Below are positions 47,891 through 59,620 of a DNA stretch of 64,000 nucleotides, piece by piece. How positions within the stretch are numbered: position 1 is the stretch's first letter; each line of letters starts with the position of its first letter. Below the pieces are notes generated by a model. It was not told the DNA's origin. It made no database searches and was given only the letters and a program-made list of their open reading frames with translations. The position numbers and the translations under genes are program-made. Source of the DNA: Theropithecus gelada (Eukaryota > Chordata > Mammalia > Primates > Cercopithecidae); the NCBI RefSeq assembly GCF_003255815.1, contig NC_037673.1, forward strand, positions 8,535,236 to 8,599,235. The letters run 5' to 3'.

Positions 47891-47919
47891 CCCTTTACAA
47901 ACCGTCTCCCTCACTCTTT

Positions 47920-48149
47920 TGCCAACCCTAGGAAGGCACCAAGAAGTGTGGAGCTCTAAAAAGTGCTCACAGAAAACAAAGAAATAAAACTGCAAGCTTT
48001 TCCATAGAGATGCTCCTTTTGATGTTTCCAGACCTAGCACAGGGCATCCTGCATAGTCCCACTACCTGTAGTCACAGGACCTGTGTCCAGGGAGGCACAG
48101 AGGGAAGAGAACACAGATATGAGGGATTTCAACAACTTTTTCCCTGAAT
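47920..48149. other. Unassigned DNA
   Basis: I see nothing recognisable between the L1PA TSD and the next MIR. Confidence 0.4.
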
Positions 48150-48260
48150 TATCATTTAATTCTTACTTCTGTTCTGTGATAGCTGGTCCCATCATCCTCA
48201 TTTCTCAGATGAGGAAATAGAGGTTAAAGAATTCTTCACCTCCCCAGTGACTTCTCTACT
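48150..48260 (+). mobile_element. MIR SINE fragment
   Basis: TTCTGTGATAGCTGGTCCCA, TCATCCTCATTTCTCAGATG and AGGAAATAGAGGTTAAAGAA form the plus-strand MIR core. Confidence 0.75.
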
Positions 48261-49409
48261 GAGGAGAGAGCAATGAGTAACAGAGAGGAACAGTGCTGCT
48301 TTGCTGTGGGGTCTTCCCATCTCCTTTCTCATATCGCCTGGTCATGGCAGGTAAATGGGAGAGAAACCCACAGCCATGGCACTCCCATCACCCTGGTACC
48401 CCATGCAGGGAAAGCCAAGTGGCTACAGGTGGCCCAGATTAGTAGGAGGAGTAAATAATCTGATATCAAGTGCTTTCTTATAGCCTGTTAAACCATTGTT
48501 GAATCTATGTTTTCCAGCAAAAGTACATGCTTTTGAGCCATGGTTTTTCCAAGAAGTGCTGACATTAACGTATATGACTGTGTGTTTCATTCTTACACAC
48601 AAACACACATGGCAATAGCAATCCATTAATAATTGAAGGAGATTTGAAAAAAAAAATCCAGATTCCATCCTACTGTCCAGTTTGATTTAAATGTGAATTC
48701 CAAAAACCTAACATCATAACTAGACTAAAATAATAACCTCTTGCTCTATGTAAACTTTGAACAGATGACACATTGAATAACTATGACTCAGAAGTTTTTA
48801 ATTTAAACAATATGTTGTAAATTCAGCTTCCTAGTAGGCCTTTGTGCCTCTACAGTGGTTTAAGGTGACTCACATCTTTCCCATAAATTATTTCAATTCA
48901 AACTCTAAAAAAATTCATTAAGTAGTGAAGGTAGGTGTTCGGTTTGTGTTACTTTAAATAAAGACAGTGAGGTTTGGGGAGGAAAATGCGGCCGGTAATT
49001 TTTCATGCTGAATTTAGAGTCCAGGTTAACATATTTTCTATTAAAGCATAATGTATAGATTAGATAATCTGATTGAAATTAAGATCAGGCAGTTTGCTCT
49101 TTAAGTATAATAGTTACAAGTTTTGTAGTTCACTAGAGGAATTATGTCACTAATAAAAATATAAATTGAAAAAAATGAATTTGTATCACATAAAATATTT
49201 AAAATGTAATTACTCTTTTCAGTCTCTATTGTTTTGGGAACCCATTTGCTGTCAATGGTGGACAGCTGTGGGATTTTGCTTATACCAGGGGGTGCCCGTT
49301 TCCAGATTTTTCCCTCCTGTTTCCCTCTGAGAGCTTTGTGGTGGTGAATCATCGTGCCTTGCCCCTAGTAGACATCCCCTGTCATTGCACAATGTGGAGC
49401 TCTGGGGTT
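48261..49409. other. Unassigned AT-rich DNA
   Basis: I recognise no gene or repeat. An A-run of about 10 lies at 48648. Confidence 0.4.
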
Positions 49410-49630
49410 AATGAGCAAGCTCCACGTGCAAGGCACTGCTGTAGGTGCTCCAGGTGTATTCACTCATTTGATGCCCATGCACAACAACCCTTTGAGGTAG
49501 GCACTATTATCATCATATTTTACAGGCAAGGGTCTTGGTTCAGGTTAATTAAGAAGCTGAAGTTACATGACCAGTTAGTGGCAGGGCTTGGTTAGAGCCC
49601 AGATGTTCTGGATCCCCATCTCTTGCCATT
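49410..49630 (+). mobile_element. MIR SINE
   Basis: AAGGCACTGCTGTAGGTGC, ACAACAACCCTTTGAGGTAG, GCACTATTATCATCATATTT, GAAGTTACATGACCAGTTAG and AGAGCCCAGATGTTCTGG are MIR landmarks in order. This is the best preserved MIR in the window. Confidence 0.9.
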
Positions 49631-50494
49631 AACTTCAGTGCCGCACACCCTGGCCAGTCACAGTGGGATGGTGAGCTGTTGTGTACACCCCCAAAGGCGC
49701 TGCACTTGCAGAATGACCTAGTTGCTCTTGTTCATTCTGAAAATAGTTTCAAAGTGAAACTGCTTGTTCTGAAACCATCTATATCGATTTTGATCATATA
49801 ATTTAATTTTGTAATTTGTAAATATACAGGTTCAAATTAAGAAAGGCATTATCTTATTCAATTATGTCATGTTCAATAAAGAATACTCTGCCCAATTATC
49901 AAAGTAAAGAGAGAGAGGATGAATTAATTTGTCCAGTTTCCCAATGGGGCACAGTTGAGGAGTAAAACCTCAGTGGGCAGAGAGGGGCAATTAAGCTCCT
50001 GTGGCCACTGTGTTACAGGACATGACACTGTGCCTCCCTCCCTCAAGAAGCCTAGTGTCCAGCTGCTGAGAATCTAGGCATCTGAAGTTGAATAACACCG
50101 TGCGAGAGCAGGTGAGAGTGAAACAGTCTCTGAAGGAGAGCGGCACAGAACAGTGTGCTTAGCAATAAAGGCAGAGCCCATGGAGGCTGCAGCAGGCAGA
50201 GGCCTTCGTGAAGATGCAGGCTGCAAACTGGGCTTCTAAGGTCCATGAGTGCTAAGAGGAGGGTGAAGCCTGCCTGGCAGGGAGAGAAGCAAGGACAGAG
50301 GCGTGGATGGTTGGGGTAATGCATAGTGATTGGAAGATGTACAGAGATGGCTTCATAGAGAAAGGCAGGACCTAGGAGAGAAGTTCAAGGTAAGATTAAA
50401 GGGTAAACTGGAGCCCACTTCAGGAGCAACTTGAATAATAGACTGGGTGAATATTATTTTTTGAAGTTTAAGAGTAGAAAAAGAGGAGAACACA
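49631..50494. other. Unassigned DNA
   Basis: I recognise no gene. A 90-codon minus frame at 50052-50324 is Leu/Pro/Cys-rich and without homology that I know. Confidence 0.4.
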
Positions 50495-50670
50495 AATAGT
50501 TATTGCATACCTCCTATGAGACAGTCATGGTACTGAGTGTTAGAAATACAGTCTCATTTAATTTTCATAAGTCATTAAACAGAGAGGTTTATTGCCATTT
50601 TACAAAAAAAGGAAACTGAGGTGGAAATATGAGAATTAATGTGCCCCCAGTTCTTGCCAATTGGTACGAG
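50495..50670 (+). mobile_element. MIR SINE
   Basis: CACAAATAGTTATTGCATAC, GTACTGAGTGTTAGAAATAC, AGTCTCATTTAATTTTCATA and GGAAACTGAGGTGGAAATA follow a plus-strand MIR. Confidence 0.8.
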
Positions 50671-52966
50671 CCATACATTGCGAGCTCCACTTTTGCCTTT
50701 TTACACTGCTGGAAGTTGAGACACTTCATCTTTGACTTTGGGAAGATGTGTGTTGATTCAACAAGTACCTTGGAAATGTGACCAGACAAGAACCAACACA
50801 TTTGGTAGCTGCATTCTAAACACATTTTCTAGGAATTTTGCTGATATACAATTTGAAAGAGGCCTTGGAAAATACGGAGTTGTTTCATTGCCTCTTACTT
50901 CTGTAAGAGTAGGGTGTTCCTCTGGCAGGCTTCCAAATGGAATGCATTGTAAATCACTGCCACTGGCTGACTGTCAATAATGTTTCAAGGAAAGGAAGTG
51001 GAGACCAAAATTCTACTCTGTAATTAGTTCAGATTCTTCTGACAACTTATCTTTCCATAATAAATCAGACAAAGCTGAAAGCATGATAAATTTAATTATA
51101 ATTGACTGTGTGAGTATTGTCACTCATTTGCATATATACCAAGTCCCATGGAATAATTTTTCTTACCTACTTGAGTGTTAAGAACGAGGAAGGATCAAAT
51201 TATGGAAACATTTGCCTATAATTAAAAGGGAAGCTGCTCTTTGGGACCAGGTCTGCTATGTATGTAAGGTTAACTTTCACCGGGCACTTATCTCTATCAC
51301 TGTACATTGTCCTCATAATTAGAAACAACCTGATTCTCTCAGGTTGGATGGCTTGTGGAACATATGGAGTATTTCTAGCAGATCGAAGATAGAACCTACC
51401 CCTAACTGCTTAGTGAGGAAGTAAAGAAGTGACCCTGAGGTCACACCCTGGAGATACAAGTGCCCCGCTGGCCTTGGTGCTGATGGGTTCTCTTGCTCAG
51501 TTGGGCCATAGGGGATCCAGACTACCTGTCTCTTCAGTCCCTGTAGCACAGTCCAGTTCTGAGCAGGGCTGGTTCCCTGAGCATGGAGTTGTCAGGACCC
51601 GGGTCTCCAGGCATCTTCATACCTGGGGATGCAGAGAGCTGCTCCTGAGCGTTCTCCCAGGGGAGCAAGGGAAACTTCCCATGAAGCCAGTGGGAAACTT
51701 CGTTTTATACTTCATTGGCCCAGGTGCTACCAGGTCTCCAATCCAGATCTCAACACTGGCAATGAGAATGGACTAAATCTAGTTGTTTAGATTATCTGGG
51801 GGGACACACCTACAAAGGTGTGAGTTATTGAATCGATATTTGAAAATAACTTATGGAGCAAAATAAGGGCTATAGAAGGGGTTGCTAAATGAGCAAATGC
51901 TAAATAATAAATAATGAATGTGTGGATAGAACCTGCTTCTGTTTAATTACCTGAATGTGGGGACCACTTGAATAAAATTACAGTTCTGTTAGGAGGAACT
52001 ACTTAAGAAATAGGTAGGTACTCAGTAGGCAATAAATTGCATATATATTCATGTGCCTGTCTCTATATGCATGTGACTGAGTTATTAAAGAGAGAAGAAA
52101 CTAACTAGTGCTATTTATTTAATTGCTTTTGGTGGTGGGGATGTTAGGGGAGCCAGAGCTTCATTACGAAAGAATAAAGCAGCACCATCCCTGGCTCCTA
52201 CCTTTTGATTTAATGGCTCTCTTTCTGGTTGTGAAGGCCTGGGCTTTGAGGGTCAGTTGTGGGGGAAAATAGTTTCTGTGCTTCCAGCTCACCGGAGGCC
52301 ATTGTCCTGAGTTTTCTAGAACTGAGATGGCTGCTTAGAGTTGAGGCAGCAGAAGTGACTGACTCAGGATAGGAGAGAAGCCTGTCTCTGAACTTAGGGC
52401 ATGAGAAGAATGGGAGATTCTGAAAGTTCTGGGATGCATTGAGTTGATGTGCACTGTGATTGAGGGCACAAAATCAGGAGGCTGAATTCAAAGGGGTTTG
52501 ATAAAAACCCATGGTTGCCACAGAGAAGGGAAACCCATGATTCTAACGGAGCACTCAGGCTCCATCTCTGTCTGCAGCTCTAAGAGGACATTGTGAACTT
52601 AGTTGAGATCATTTGCCAAGGCTGGCTTATGGCAGCACAGACCAGCAGGGATCCTGTACAACCTGCACAGGGAGGGAGCAGTGAGCAGAGAACAGGAATT
52701 GTGATTGAGGTTGAATTTCCCAATTCCTAGGCAGGTGAGGGTCAGAGCAGATTTAATTTAAGCAGAGAAAAGCAACTTTTGCCACAGCAAGTGTTGCAAG
52801 ACAAAACGCACATGTAACTGATTTTATTCTTAATCCAGAAGACTCATGCCCAGTGCTAGAAATGACAGTGTTCCATGATTGGTTAGGTGCACTCCCAACA
52901 CTCATCTTCTGACCATCAAATTAACACTAATGGCACCATACTTTAGAAATAACTGTATTCCTTTTT
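50671..52966. other. Unassigned DNA
   Basis: No gene or repeat is recognised with confidence. The section at about 51000-51200 is non-repetitive and includes an ATTTGCAT octamer-type match (51126-51133). Whether it is conserved cannot be judged from one sequence. A GC-richer stretch at 51430-51740 has a 115-codon open frame without homology that I know. Confidence 0.4.
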
Positions 52967-53319
52967 TGATATGGTTTGGCTGTATCCCTACCCAAATATC
53001 ATCTTGAATTGTAACTCCCACAATTCCTATGTGTCCTGAGAGGACCTGGTGGGAGGTGATTGAATTATGGGGGTGAGTCTTTCCTGTGCTGTTCTCTTGA
53101 TGGTGAGTGAATCTCATAAGATCTGATGGTTTTAAAAACGGGAGATGTTCCGCACAAGCTCTTTCTCTTTGCCTCCTGCCATCCATGTAAGATGTGACTT
53201 GCTCCTCCTTGCCTTCTGCCATGATTATGAAGCCTCCCCAGCCATGTGGAACTGTTTATTTTGTAAATTGCCCAGTCTTGGGTATGTTTTTATCAGCAGT
53301 GTGAAAATGGAATAATACA
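52967..53319 (+). mobile_element. Solo MaLR LTR (MST/THE1 group)
   Basis: It begins TGATATGGTTTGGCTGTATC and ends in AATAATACA. GGTGGGAGGTGATTGAATTA, TAAGATCTGATGGTTTTAAA, CTGCCATGATTATGAAGC and CCCAGTCTTGGGTATG are in LTR order. The flanks TTTTT and CTTTT are compatible with a 5-bp TSD but are low-complexity. Confidence 0.93.
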
Positions 53320-53369
53320 CTTTTAAAGTAGTACCTAATCTTATTTAGCTTCCCAAACAACATTTAAGG

Positions 53370-53520
53370 AGGAATAGGGCAAAAATTATTATACCTATTT
53401 TAAGGAGGAGAAAACTGAAACTCTGAGTGATTTATGCCATTGGCAGTAGTGAGATTTGAGCATGGATGATTGAATTCCAAGGTTAGTGGTCTTTCTCACT
53501 GGCCTATCTACCTCTGTCAT
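53370..53520 (+). mobile_element. MIR SINE fragment
   Basis: AAAATTATTATACCTATTTT, AAGGAGGAGAAAACTGAAAC, GCAGTAGTGAGATTTGAGCA and TGGTCTTTCTCACTGGCC match a diverged MIR. Confidence 0.7.
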
Positions 53521-54869
53521 ATTGTTTTTCCAATTCTATTATAAAATAATAACTGCAGGAATCAAGCTTGGATATCCATTTTTTATTACTTGTGTGAGTG
53601 TAATGAATGAATGGCTTTGTTGCTAATGACTCCCCAGATGGGCCCCTATCAACCTCTAATAATTGAAATTTACATTTATTGTTGATGAAATCTAGGTGCT
53701 TTCAATACAATGATTGCTTGAGGGACAAAAGAAAAGCTGACCTCTCTTACCACACAATCTGTTTTTATGGCTGTTTTCTTCGTAGCTTCCAGCCCTCTAT
53801 GCACCTTTTATTTTATCTGAGTAATATTCATTTCAATGAATGGTTCATTTATTATAGTATAAAATATTAGATGCTTCTTTCTAGAAGCGACGTTGTCTTA
53901 CGTTTTCATAGATTTATTAGTATGAGTATAAATTGCTCTGGAATATATTTTGAACATCTTTTTCTTCATCGTTTGCATAAGATGCCAGTAATTTATTCTC
54001 TTACATATAACAAAATGACAAAAGTATTTTTAAAAATTATCATTCCATGATAATGTGTCATTCAGTGGCCTGTTATAGGAATGTCTAATAATTTACAGAA
54101 AGGCATCCAGGGTAGATGAAACAAGAAATTAAGTAAAATAAGATAAAACAATTCTCCCACCTCCAACACACACACGCACATCAAAGCTGGTCACTCTGCG
54201 GACACAGACAGTTGCAAAGGCTTTTTCTCTAATTGGAAGAATCAGGAATTTAGTCCCATGCCTTGGGCTGTAGAAGAAATGATCTTGTCATGAGGTGTGG
54301 CTTGCTTTGTAAGATTATTATATGTTGCCCTAAAGTAATAGTAGTTTCAAACACTTGTCAGTATATCTAGGCAATGTCCAAGACATCTAAGCTGATAAAC
54401 TTGCTCCTGAAACAAGAAAATCGTTTAAAATTCCCACTATTTATTATGCATCAGCATAAAAATTTCTTTCTGGAATATGTGGTGAAGACAGAGTAGGATG
54501 CAACTAAGCAGTGGATTTGGGGATAGGATGGGTCCACCCTAGATCATGTGTTTTCTTTTCCTGGGGTCTCAGTGCTAGTGTTTCCTTTCTGTGAATTTCC
54601 TGACACTTGTCTGCGTCTGGTATATTTTAGTGCCCTGAGAGTTCACATAACTTATCTCAAATTAAGTGACTTAATTGGTAAGGTGAAGGATTCTGGTGGC
54701 TTTAATTACCAATTACAGGATAATGATAGGTTTAAAATTATATTATAGGTTAGAGATATAAAATTATAATTATATAACTATAGATATAGGATCATATTTC
54801 CAGCTTAGATACCTTTATTGAAATATAGACAGAAATATTCAACCATCAACTGGATATCTTTACCCAGAT
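53521..54869. other. Unassigned AT-rich DNA
   Basis: I recognise no gene or repeat. A short CA/CGCA tract lies near 54168-54180. Confidence 0.4.
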
Positions 54870-55425
54870 GTACTACAGGCACCTCAGTCTCAACATGTCC
54901 ACAATGTATCTAGTCACTTACCCACCCAAATAATTCTTCCTTTCATAAGCCCCGCCTGGGATCATAGCATGTCCATTCACCTTGTCTTCCAAGCCTTAAG
55001 ACAGGAATTTCCAGGAATTTTTTATTCTTCCCCTTTCTTAATACGCATGCCCAGTGTCTGAGGCCAGTGCATTCTACTCTTCTGACCCTTCAGCTGCCCT
55101 GTCTCATCTTAGTTCACACTGTCATTGTCTCCCACTAGGACGATTGCAATGAGCCCCCAACTGTTGCACCTGCTTCTAGTCTCCTTCTCTGTCACTCTAC
55201 CCTGACAATGAGTATCTAAAACTCATTCCTTATCATTCTACTCTCCTGTTAAAAACATTTCTCTTAATGTTCAATTAAGTTTCTCTTAACATTCAATTAA
55301 GTAAAATTTTAGTTTAGGATGAGATGTAAAATCCTTTTATGATCTAGTCTAAGCCAACCTCCACAGTGTAATCACTGGTCTCCTCCATAAACTCCCTTCA
55401 GAATTTCCTCTACACTATGCCCAAA
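54870..55425 (+). mobile_element. L2 LINE fragment
   Basis: CAGGCACCTCAGTCTCAACA, CACTAGGACGATTGCAATGA, CCCCCAACTGTTGCACC, CTCCTGTTAAAAACATTTCT and TTTTATGATCTAGTCTAAGC appear in the order of the L2 3' coding region. A short direct duplication, TTTCTCTTAA(T/C)(G)TTCAATTAAGT-like, occurs at 55258-55302. Confidence 0.75.
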
Positions 55426-56300
55426 GTTTTTAATTGAGATACAATTTACATACCATAAAATCGATCACTGTAAAGTGTACATATCAGCTATTTTTAGCAC
55501 ATTCACAAGGTTGTGCTACCATCAGTACAATTTTTTTTTAGAAAAATTTCATCACTCTGCCTTCAAAACAAGCCATGCTCATTAGCAGTCACTCCCTATT
55601 TCCCCCTCCTTTCACCCCTGGCAATGACTAACCTACTCTGTCTTTATAGATTTGTCCATTCTGGTGACTTCACAGAAGTGGAGTCATACAATTTGTGGCC
55701 TTGTATACCTGACTTCTTTCACTGAGTGTAATATTTTCAAGGTTTCTTCAGGTAGCATGTATCAGTACATCATTCATGTTTACAGCTGAGTAATATTCCA
55801 TTGCATCAATAGAACACATTAAAAGGTGTTTTATTCTTCAGTTGCTGAACATGTGAGTTGTTCTCTTCTTTTGACTATTACAGTATTACTATTATGCACT
55901 TCCATGTACATGTTTTTGTCTGAACATATGTTTTCCATTTCTTTGGGTGTATACTTAAGAATGGAATTTTGGGGTCATGTAGTAACTCCATGTTTAAGGT
56001 TTTGAGGAACTGCCAAATTGTGTTCCATACGGGCTGCATTACTTCGCATTCAGCAATGTAGCCAGCAACATATGAGCATTCTGATTTCTCCACATCCTTC
56101 CAAACACTTATTATTTTTCATGTGAAAAACTATTATAGCCCTCCTAGTGGATGTGAGATGGCATCTTGTTACAGTGTTGATTTGAATTTCCCTAATGACT
56201 AATAATGCTGAGCATCTTTCATGAGCCAGCTTTGTATCTTCTTTGGAGACATGTCTATTCAAACCTTTTACCCATTTTAAAGTGTTTAAATAAATTTTGT
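55426..56300 (-). mobile_element. L1M (ME/MC type) 3' fragment
   Basis: TTAATTGAGATACAATTTAC, GTTGTGCTACCATCAGTAC, GGCAATGACTAACCTACTCT and TGAGTAATATTCCATTGCAT are antisense L1M 3'UTR. They are followed by the ORF2 C-terminus (GGTTTTGAGGAACTGCCAAA, GATGTGAGATGGCATC). It stops at about 56300, where a different L1 section begins. Confidence 0.8.
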
Positions 56301-57402
56301 GAATAGACCTTAGTTTTTGTAACAATTTTATGTTGACAGAAAAATTGAGCAGCTAACAGAGTTTCTAAATACAATTCCCCTACCCATTCTTGCACACAGT
56401 ATCTCCTATTATAAACATCTTGCTTTAGTACAGTACATTTTTCATCCAATATTATAAATTATTAACTAAAAGCCATTATGTATTCAGATTTCTTTAGTTT
56501 TTACCTTTTTTTTGTCTTTTCCGAGATATAGGACATCGTGTTACATTTAATGGTTATGTCTCGTTTAGCTTCTCTTGGGTGTGATATTTTCTCAGATTTT
56601 CTTTGTATTGGATGACATTGACAGTTTTGAGGAATACTGCTCATGCATATTATGGGATATCCTTCTATATTAGAATTTATCTGATGATTTTCTTATGGTT
56701 AGATTGGGATTATGGGCTTTGGGGAGGAAGTGAAACACCATTTTTATTGTATCAAGGGTCCATGCTTTAAACGTGACTTATAACTGTTGATACTTGCCTT
56801 GATCACCAGGCCAATGTAGTGTTTATAAGGTTTCTCCTTTGTAAAGTTACTCTATTTATTCTGTCTTTCCATATGGCAGTCTTTGGAAGGAAGTCACTGT
56901 TTGCAGCTCAGACTTAATGACTGTAGAGTCATGGTTCCCCTCCTTCAGACTGGAGTATGTAAATAATTTATTTGAAGCTCCGTATGAGAGATCTGCATCT
57001 TCTCTCTATTAATCTGGAATATTAGATTGTAGTTTTCTTTTCTTGTAATGTCCTTTGTTCTGATGTCAGAGTGATATTGGCTTTGAAGAATGAGGTAGAA
57101 AATGTCCCTTCTGTTTTTTTTGTTAGATTTTATGATGGATTTGTGTTAATTTTTCTTAAATATTTGATAGAATTCAGCAGTGAGGTTATCTGGTCCAGCA
57201 TGCATCTTTTCTTTGTTTCTTGGTTAGTCTAGCTAAAAGTTCGTCATTTTAATTTTTTTTCAAAGAACGAAATACACTTTAGGGTTTGTTGATTTTCCCC
57301 TGTTTTTTAGTTCTCTACGTGGTTAATTTCTGCTCTAATTTTTATTACTTTCTCTTTTTTGGCTTTCTTTCAGTTTAGTTTGCTTATTATTTCTAATTTC
57401 TT

Positions 57403-57718
57403 TCTTTCCTATTCTGTTACTATAGAGGCAAGGTTGTGCTCAGTCACCTAGGCTGGAGGGCAATGGCATAATCATAGCTTATTGCAACCTCCACCTCCTG
57501 AGCTCAAGTGATCCTCCCACCTCAGCCTCCTGAGCAGCTAGGACTACAGGCATAAGCCATCACACTTGCTATTTTTTTTATTTTTTAATTTTTTTTTTTG
57601 TAGAGACTGGACCTCACTATGTTGACTAGGCTGGTCTGGAAATCCAGGCTTCAAGTGAACCTCCGGCTTTGTCCTCCCAAAGTGCTGGGAATACAGGCAT
57701 GAACCATCTCATGCGGGC
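57403..57718 (-). mobile_element. AluJ inside L1M
   Basis: CAGTCACCTAGGCTGGAGGG, GCTCAAGTGATCCTCCCACC, TAGAGACTGGACCTCACTAT and CCCAAAGTGCTGGGAATACA are a diverged reverse-oriented Alu with J-type bases (GAGCTCAAGTGATCC). The TSD is TTCTAATTTCTT (57391-57402) and TTCTAGTTTCTT (57719-57730), 11/12. Confidence 0.93.
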
Positions 57719-57888
57719 TTCTAGTTTCTTAAGATGGAAAATTAGGTTGTTGATTTGAGATCCTTCTTTTTTTAGTGTAGGTGTTTACAGCCATAATTTT
57801 TCCTATGAACACTGCCTTTGCTGAATTTTATAAGTTCCATTATGTTGTTTTCTTCATTGTCATTCATCTCAAAGTATTTTCTAATTCC

Positions 57889-58028
57889 AATTGTGGGAAA
57901 AGACAGTCTTTTCAAAAAATGGGGTGTTGAGAAAACTGGATATTCACATGCAAAAAAAAAAAAAATGAACTTAGACCCTTATACCATGTACAAAAACAAC
58001 TCACAATGGATAAAAAGACTTAAACATA
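57889..58028 (+). mobile_element. Small L1 ORF2 piece in opposite orientation
   Basis: About 140 bp read as sense-strand L1 ORF2 C-terminal sequence (GACAGTCTTTTCAAAAAATG, GAAAACTGGATATTCACATG, ACCCTTATACCATGTACAAA, CAATGGATAAAAAGACTTAA). The surrounding L1M is antisense and resumes directly afterwards with TTCTTCTTTGACCC. A 14-A run (57952-57965) lies inside. There is no poly-A tail at an end and no clear TSD. Confidence 0.8.
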
Positions 58029-58400
58029 ATTTTGTAATTTCTTCTTTGACCCATTTATTATTAGGAGCATCTTGTATAGTTTCCGCATACATATACTTTT
58101 CCAAAACCTCCTTTTGTTATTGACTTTTAATTTTAAGCCAATGTGATCAGAAAACATCCTATATATGATTTTAATTTTTTAAAAGTGTGATTTCAATCAT
58201 TCTAAATGTGTTGACTCTTGTTCATGAAACAACATTACCTCTTCTGTAGACTGCTCTGTGCACACTTGAGTATGTTGGGTGAGTGTTCTATGGATGTTTA
58301 TTATACTTCGTTGGTTTGTGGTGTTGCCCAAGTCTCCAGTTTTCATCATGATCTTCTGTCTAGTGGTTCTATGCAAGATTGAAAGTAGAATATTGAAGGG

Positions 58401-59154
58401 TGAGAGAAAATACCTATGGAAGGAATTATCGTGCAAAAGTCTCTAGGTCCAACCCCAAGGCTGAGATTCAAACCTTGCTGAGGAGAATACACCCGTGGGC
58501 CACAGTCCAACTCTCCCAAAATAACAAGTAACAACAGCAACAAACCACTATTCACTAACAGTGAAGTGTGTTGAGGTGCCGTGGGACATGGTTGGCCAGT
58601 AGGAAACTAACTCCAGAGGTACATATGAAATTCACTAGAGGTGGTATGCCTCGGCTAGCCAGGCTGTGAGAAGAAAATGAAACCCTTCCTCTTGCAGTGA
58701 CTCTTCGGTGTCCTTAAATATCATGTCAGCTGGCAAATAATAAATGTTCACAGGTACAGGTCTAGCATCACCAGGAAGGGCAAAAAAAATGTAGCTTTCA
58801 GCCAAGGGGCAATAAATTGTTACATGATACAGACTGTTCCTTTAGCCTCTCAGCTTCCAGTGTACCCTTCTACACATTTTTGAGCTTCTGTACAATAATG
58901 GGACTCTGTGTTTCCACCTAAAAAGGGGAAGCCATCCTCCATATAACTGAATAAGCTATTGTTTTTTTCCTATCAGGAAGATGCACACAGTTGTAACACT
59001 CTGTTAGACTCCTTTCTTGGCTGTATTAATTACTGATCAAATTCAGTTATGGTAGCATTAAATATTCTATTACCTAAAGACTACGTAAAGTTATTTTCAA
59101 ACAACTTGCACATAAAATAAAAATGAAGAGAGAAGGAAATTGTTTATTAAATAT
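58401..59154. other. Unassigned DNA
   Basis: I recognise no gene or repeat family. Confidence 0.4.
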
Positions 59155-59380
59155 AAATAATATAAATATGTAAATAAACTATAATCCTCAGTTTTGAAAT
59201 TGGTAACAAGGCTATAGTTGATATCTCTTTTTTCTCTTTTACTAATCATTTCACCTTTCCTTCATCCATAACCAAAGCTGGTCAAGGCTCCCTTTCTAGT
59301 GGAGTGGCCCAAATCCTCATCCCTGTATGGTATTGATACTCAAAAAATCCATTTTGATTACAGTAGTTGTATTTTATTAC
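59155..59380 (+). repeat. Tandem duplication copy 1 (226-bp period)
   Basis: Copy 1 of a direct tandem duplication. AATAATATAAATATG, TCAGTTTTGAAATTGGTAAC, CTTTTACTAATCATTTCAC, CCATAACCAAAGCTGGTCA, TAGTGGAGTGGCCCAAATCC and TATTGATACT all recur in copy 2 in the same order. I do not recognise the unit. Confidence 0.95.
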
Positions 59381-59620
59381 AAATAATATAAATATGCAAA
59401 TAAACTATAATGCTCAGTTTTGAAATTGGTAACATGGCTGTAGTTTATATTTGGTTTTTTTGTATTTTTTTTTTTTTTGGTCTCTTTTACTAATCATTTC
59501 ACATTCCCTTTTCCTTCAGCCATAACCAAAGCTGGTCAGGGTTCCTTTTCTAGTGGAGTGGCCCAAATCCTGTATAGTATTGATACTTGAAAATTCTATT
59601 TTGATTACTACAGTTTTTAT
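59381..59620 (+). repeat. Tandem duplication copy 2
   Basis: Copy 2 matches copy 1 at roughly 88-90% by eye. It has gained a T-rich expansion (about 59456-59478) and lost the TCATCCC segment between GGCCCAAATCCT and GTAT. Confidence 0.95.

Larger units (their letters stand above)
44281..47903 (-). mobile_element. L1PA LINE, 5'-complete, internally deleted, perfect TSD
   Basis: On the minus strand it starts near GGGGGGCACCAAGATGGCCG, the true L1 5' end, and runs 5'UTR, ORF1, ORF2 C-terminus and 3'UTR to a long mixed A-rich tail. The TSD GTCTCCCTCACTCTTT is identical at 44265-44280 and 47904-47919. The bases between the L1 tip and the TSD (about 47891-47903) are extra, as often seen at L1 5' junctions. 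Relative to a roughly 6-kb L1, about 2.4 kb is missing from within ORF1 to within ORF2. A second, smaller deletion in the 5'UTR lies near 47150. Confidence 0.95.
56301..58400 (-). mobile_element. Second L1M: 3'UTR-like part then ORF2 interior
   Basis: From 56301 to about 57040 the sequence resembles another old L1 3'UTR (ACAGTTTTGAGGAATACTG, GGTTAGATTGGGATTATGGG, CTTTGGAAGGAAGTCACTG). From about 57045 to 58400 it is antisense ORF2 interior (GAGGTTATCTGGTCCAGC, CTTTGACCCATTTATTATTA, ATGATCTTCTGTCTAGTGGT). ORF2 sequence between the two is missing. An AluJ and a small opposite-orientation L1 piece sit inside. Confidence 0.65.
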
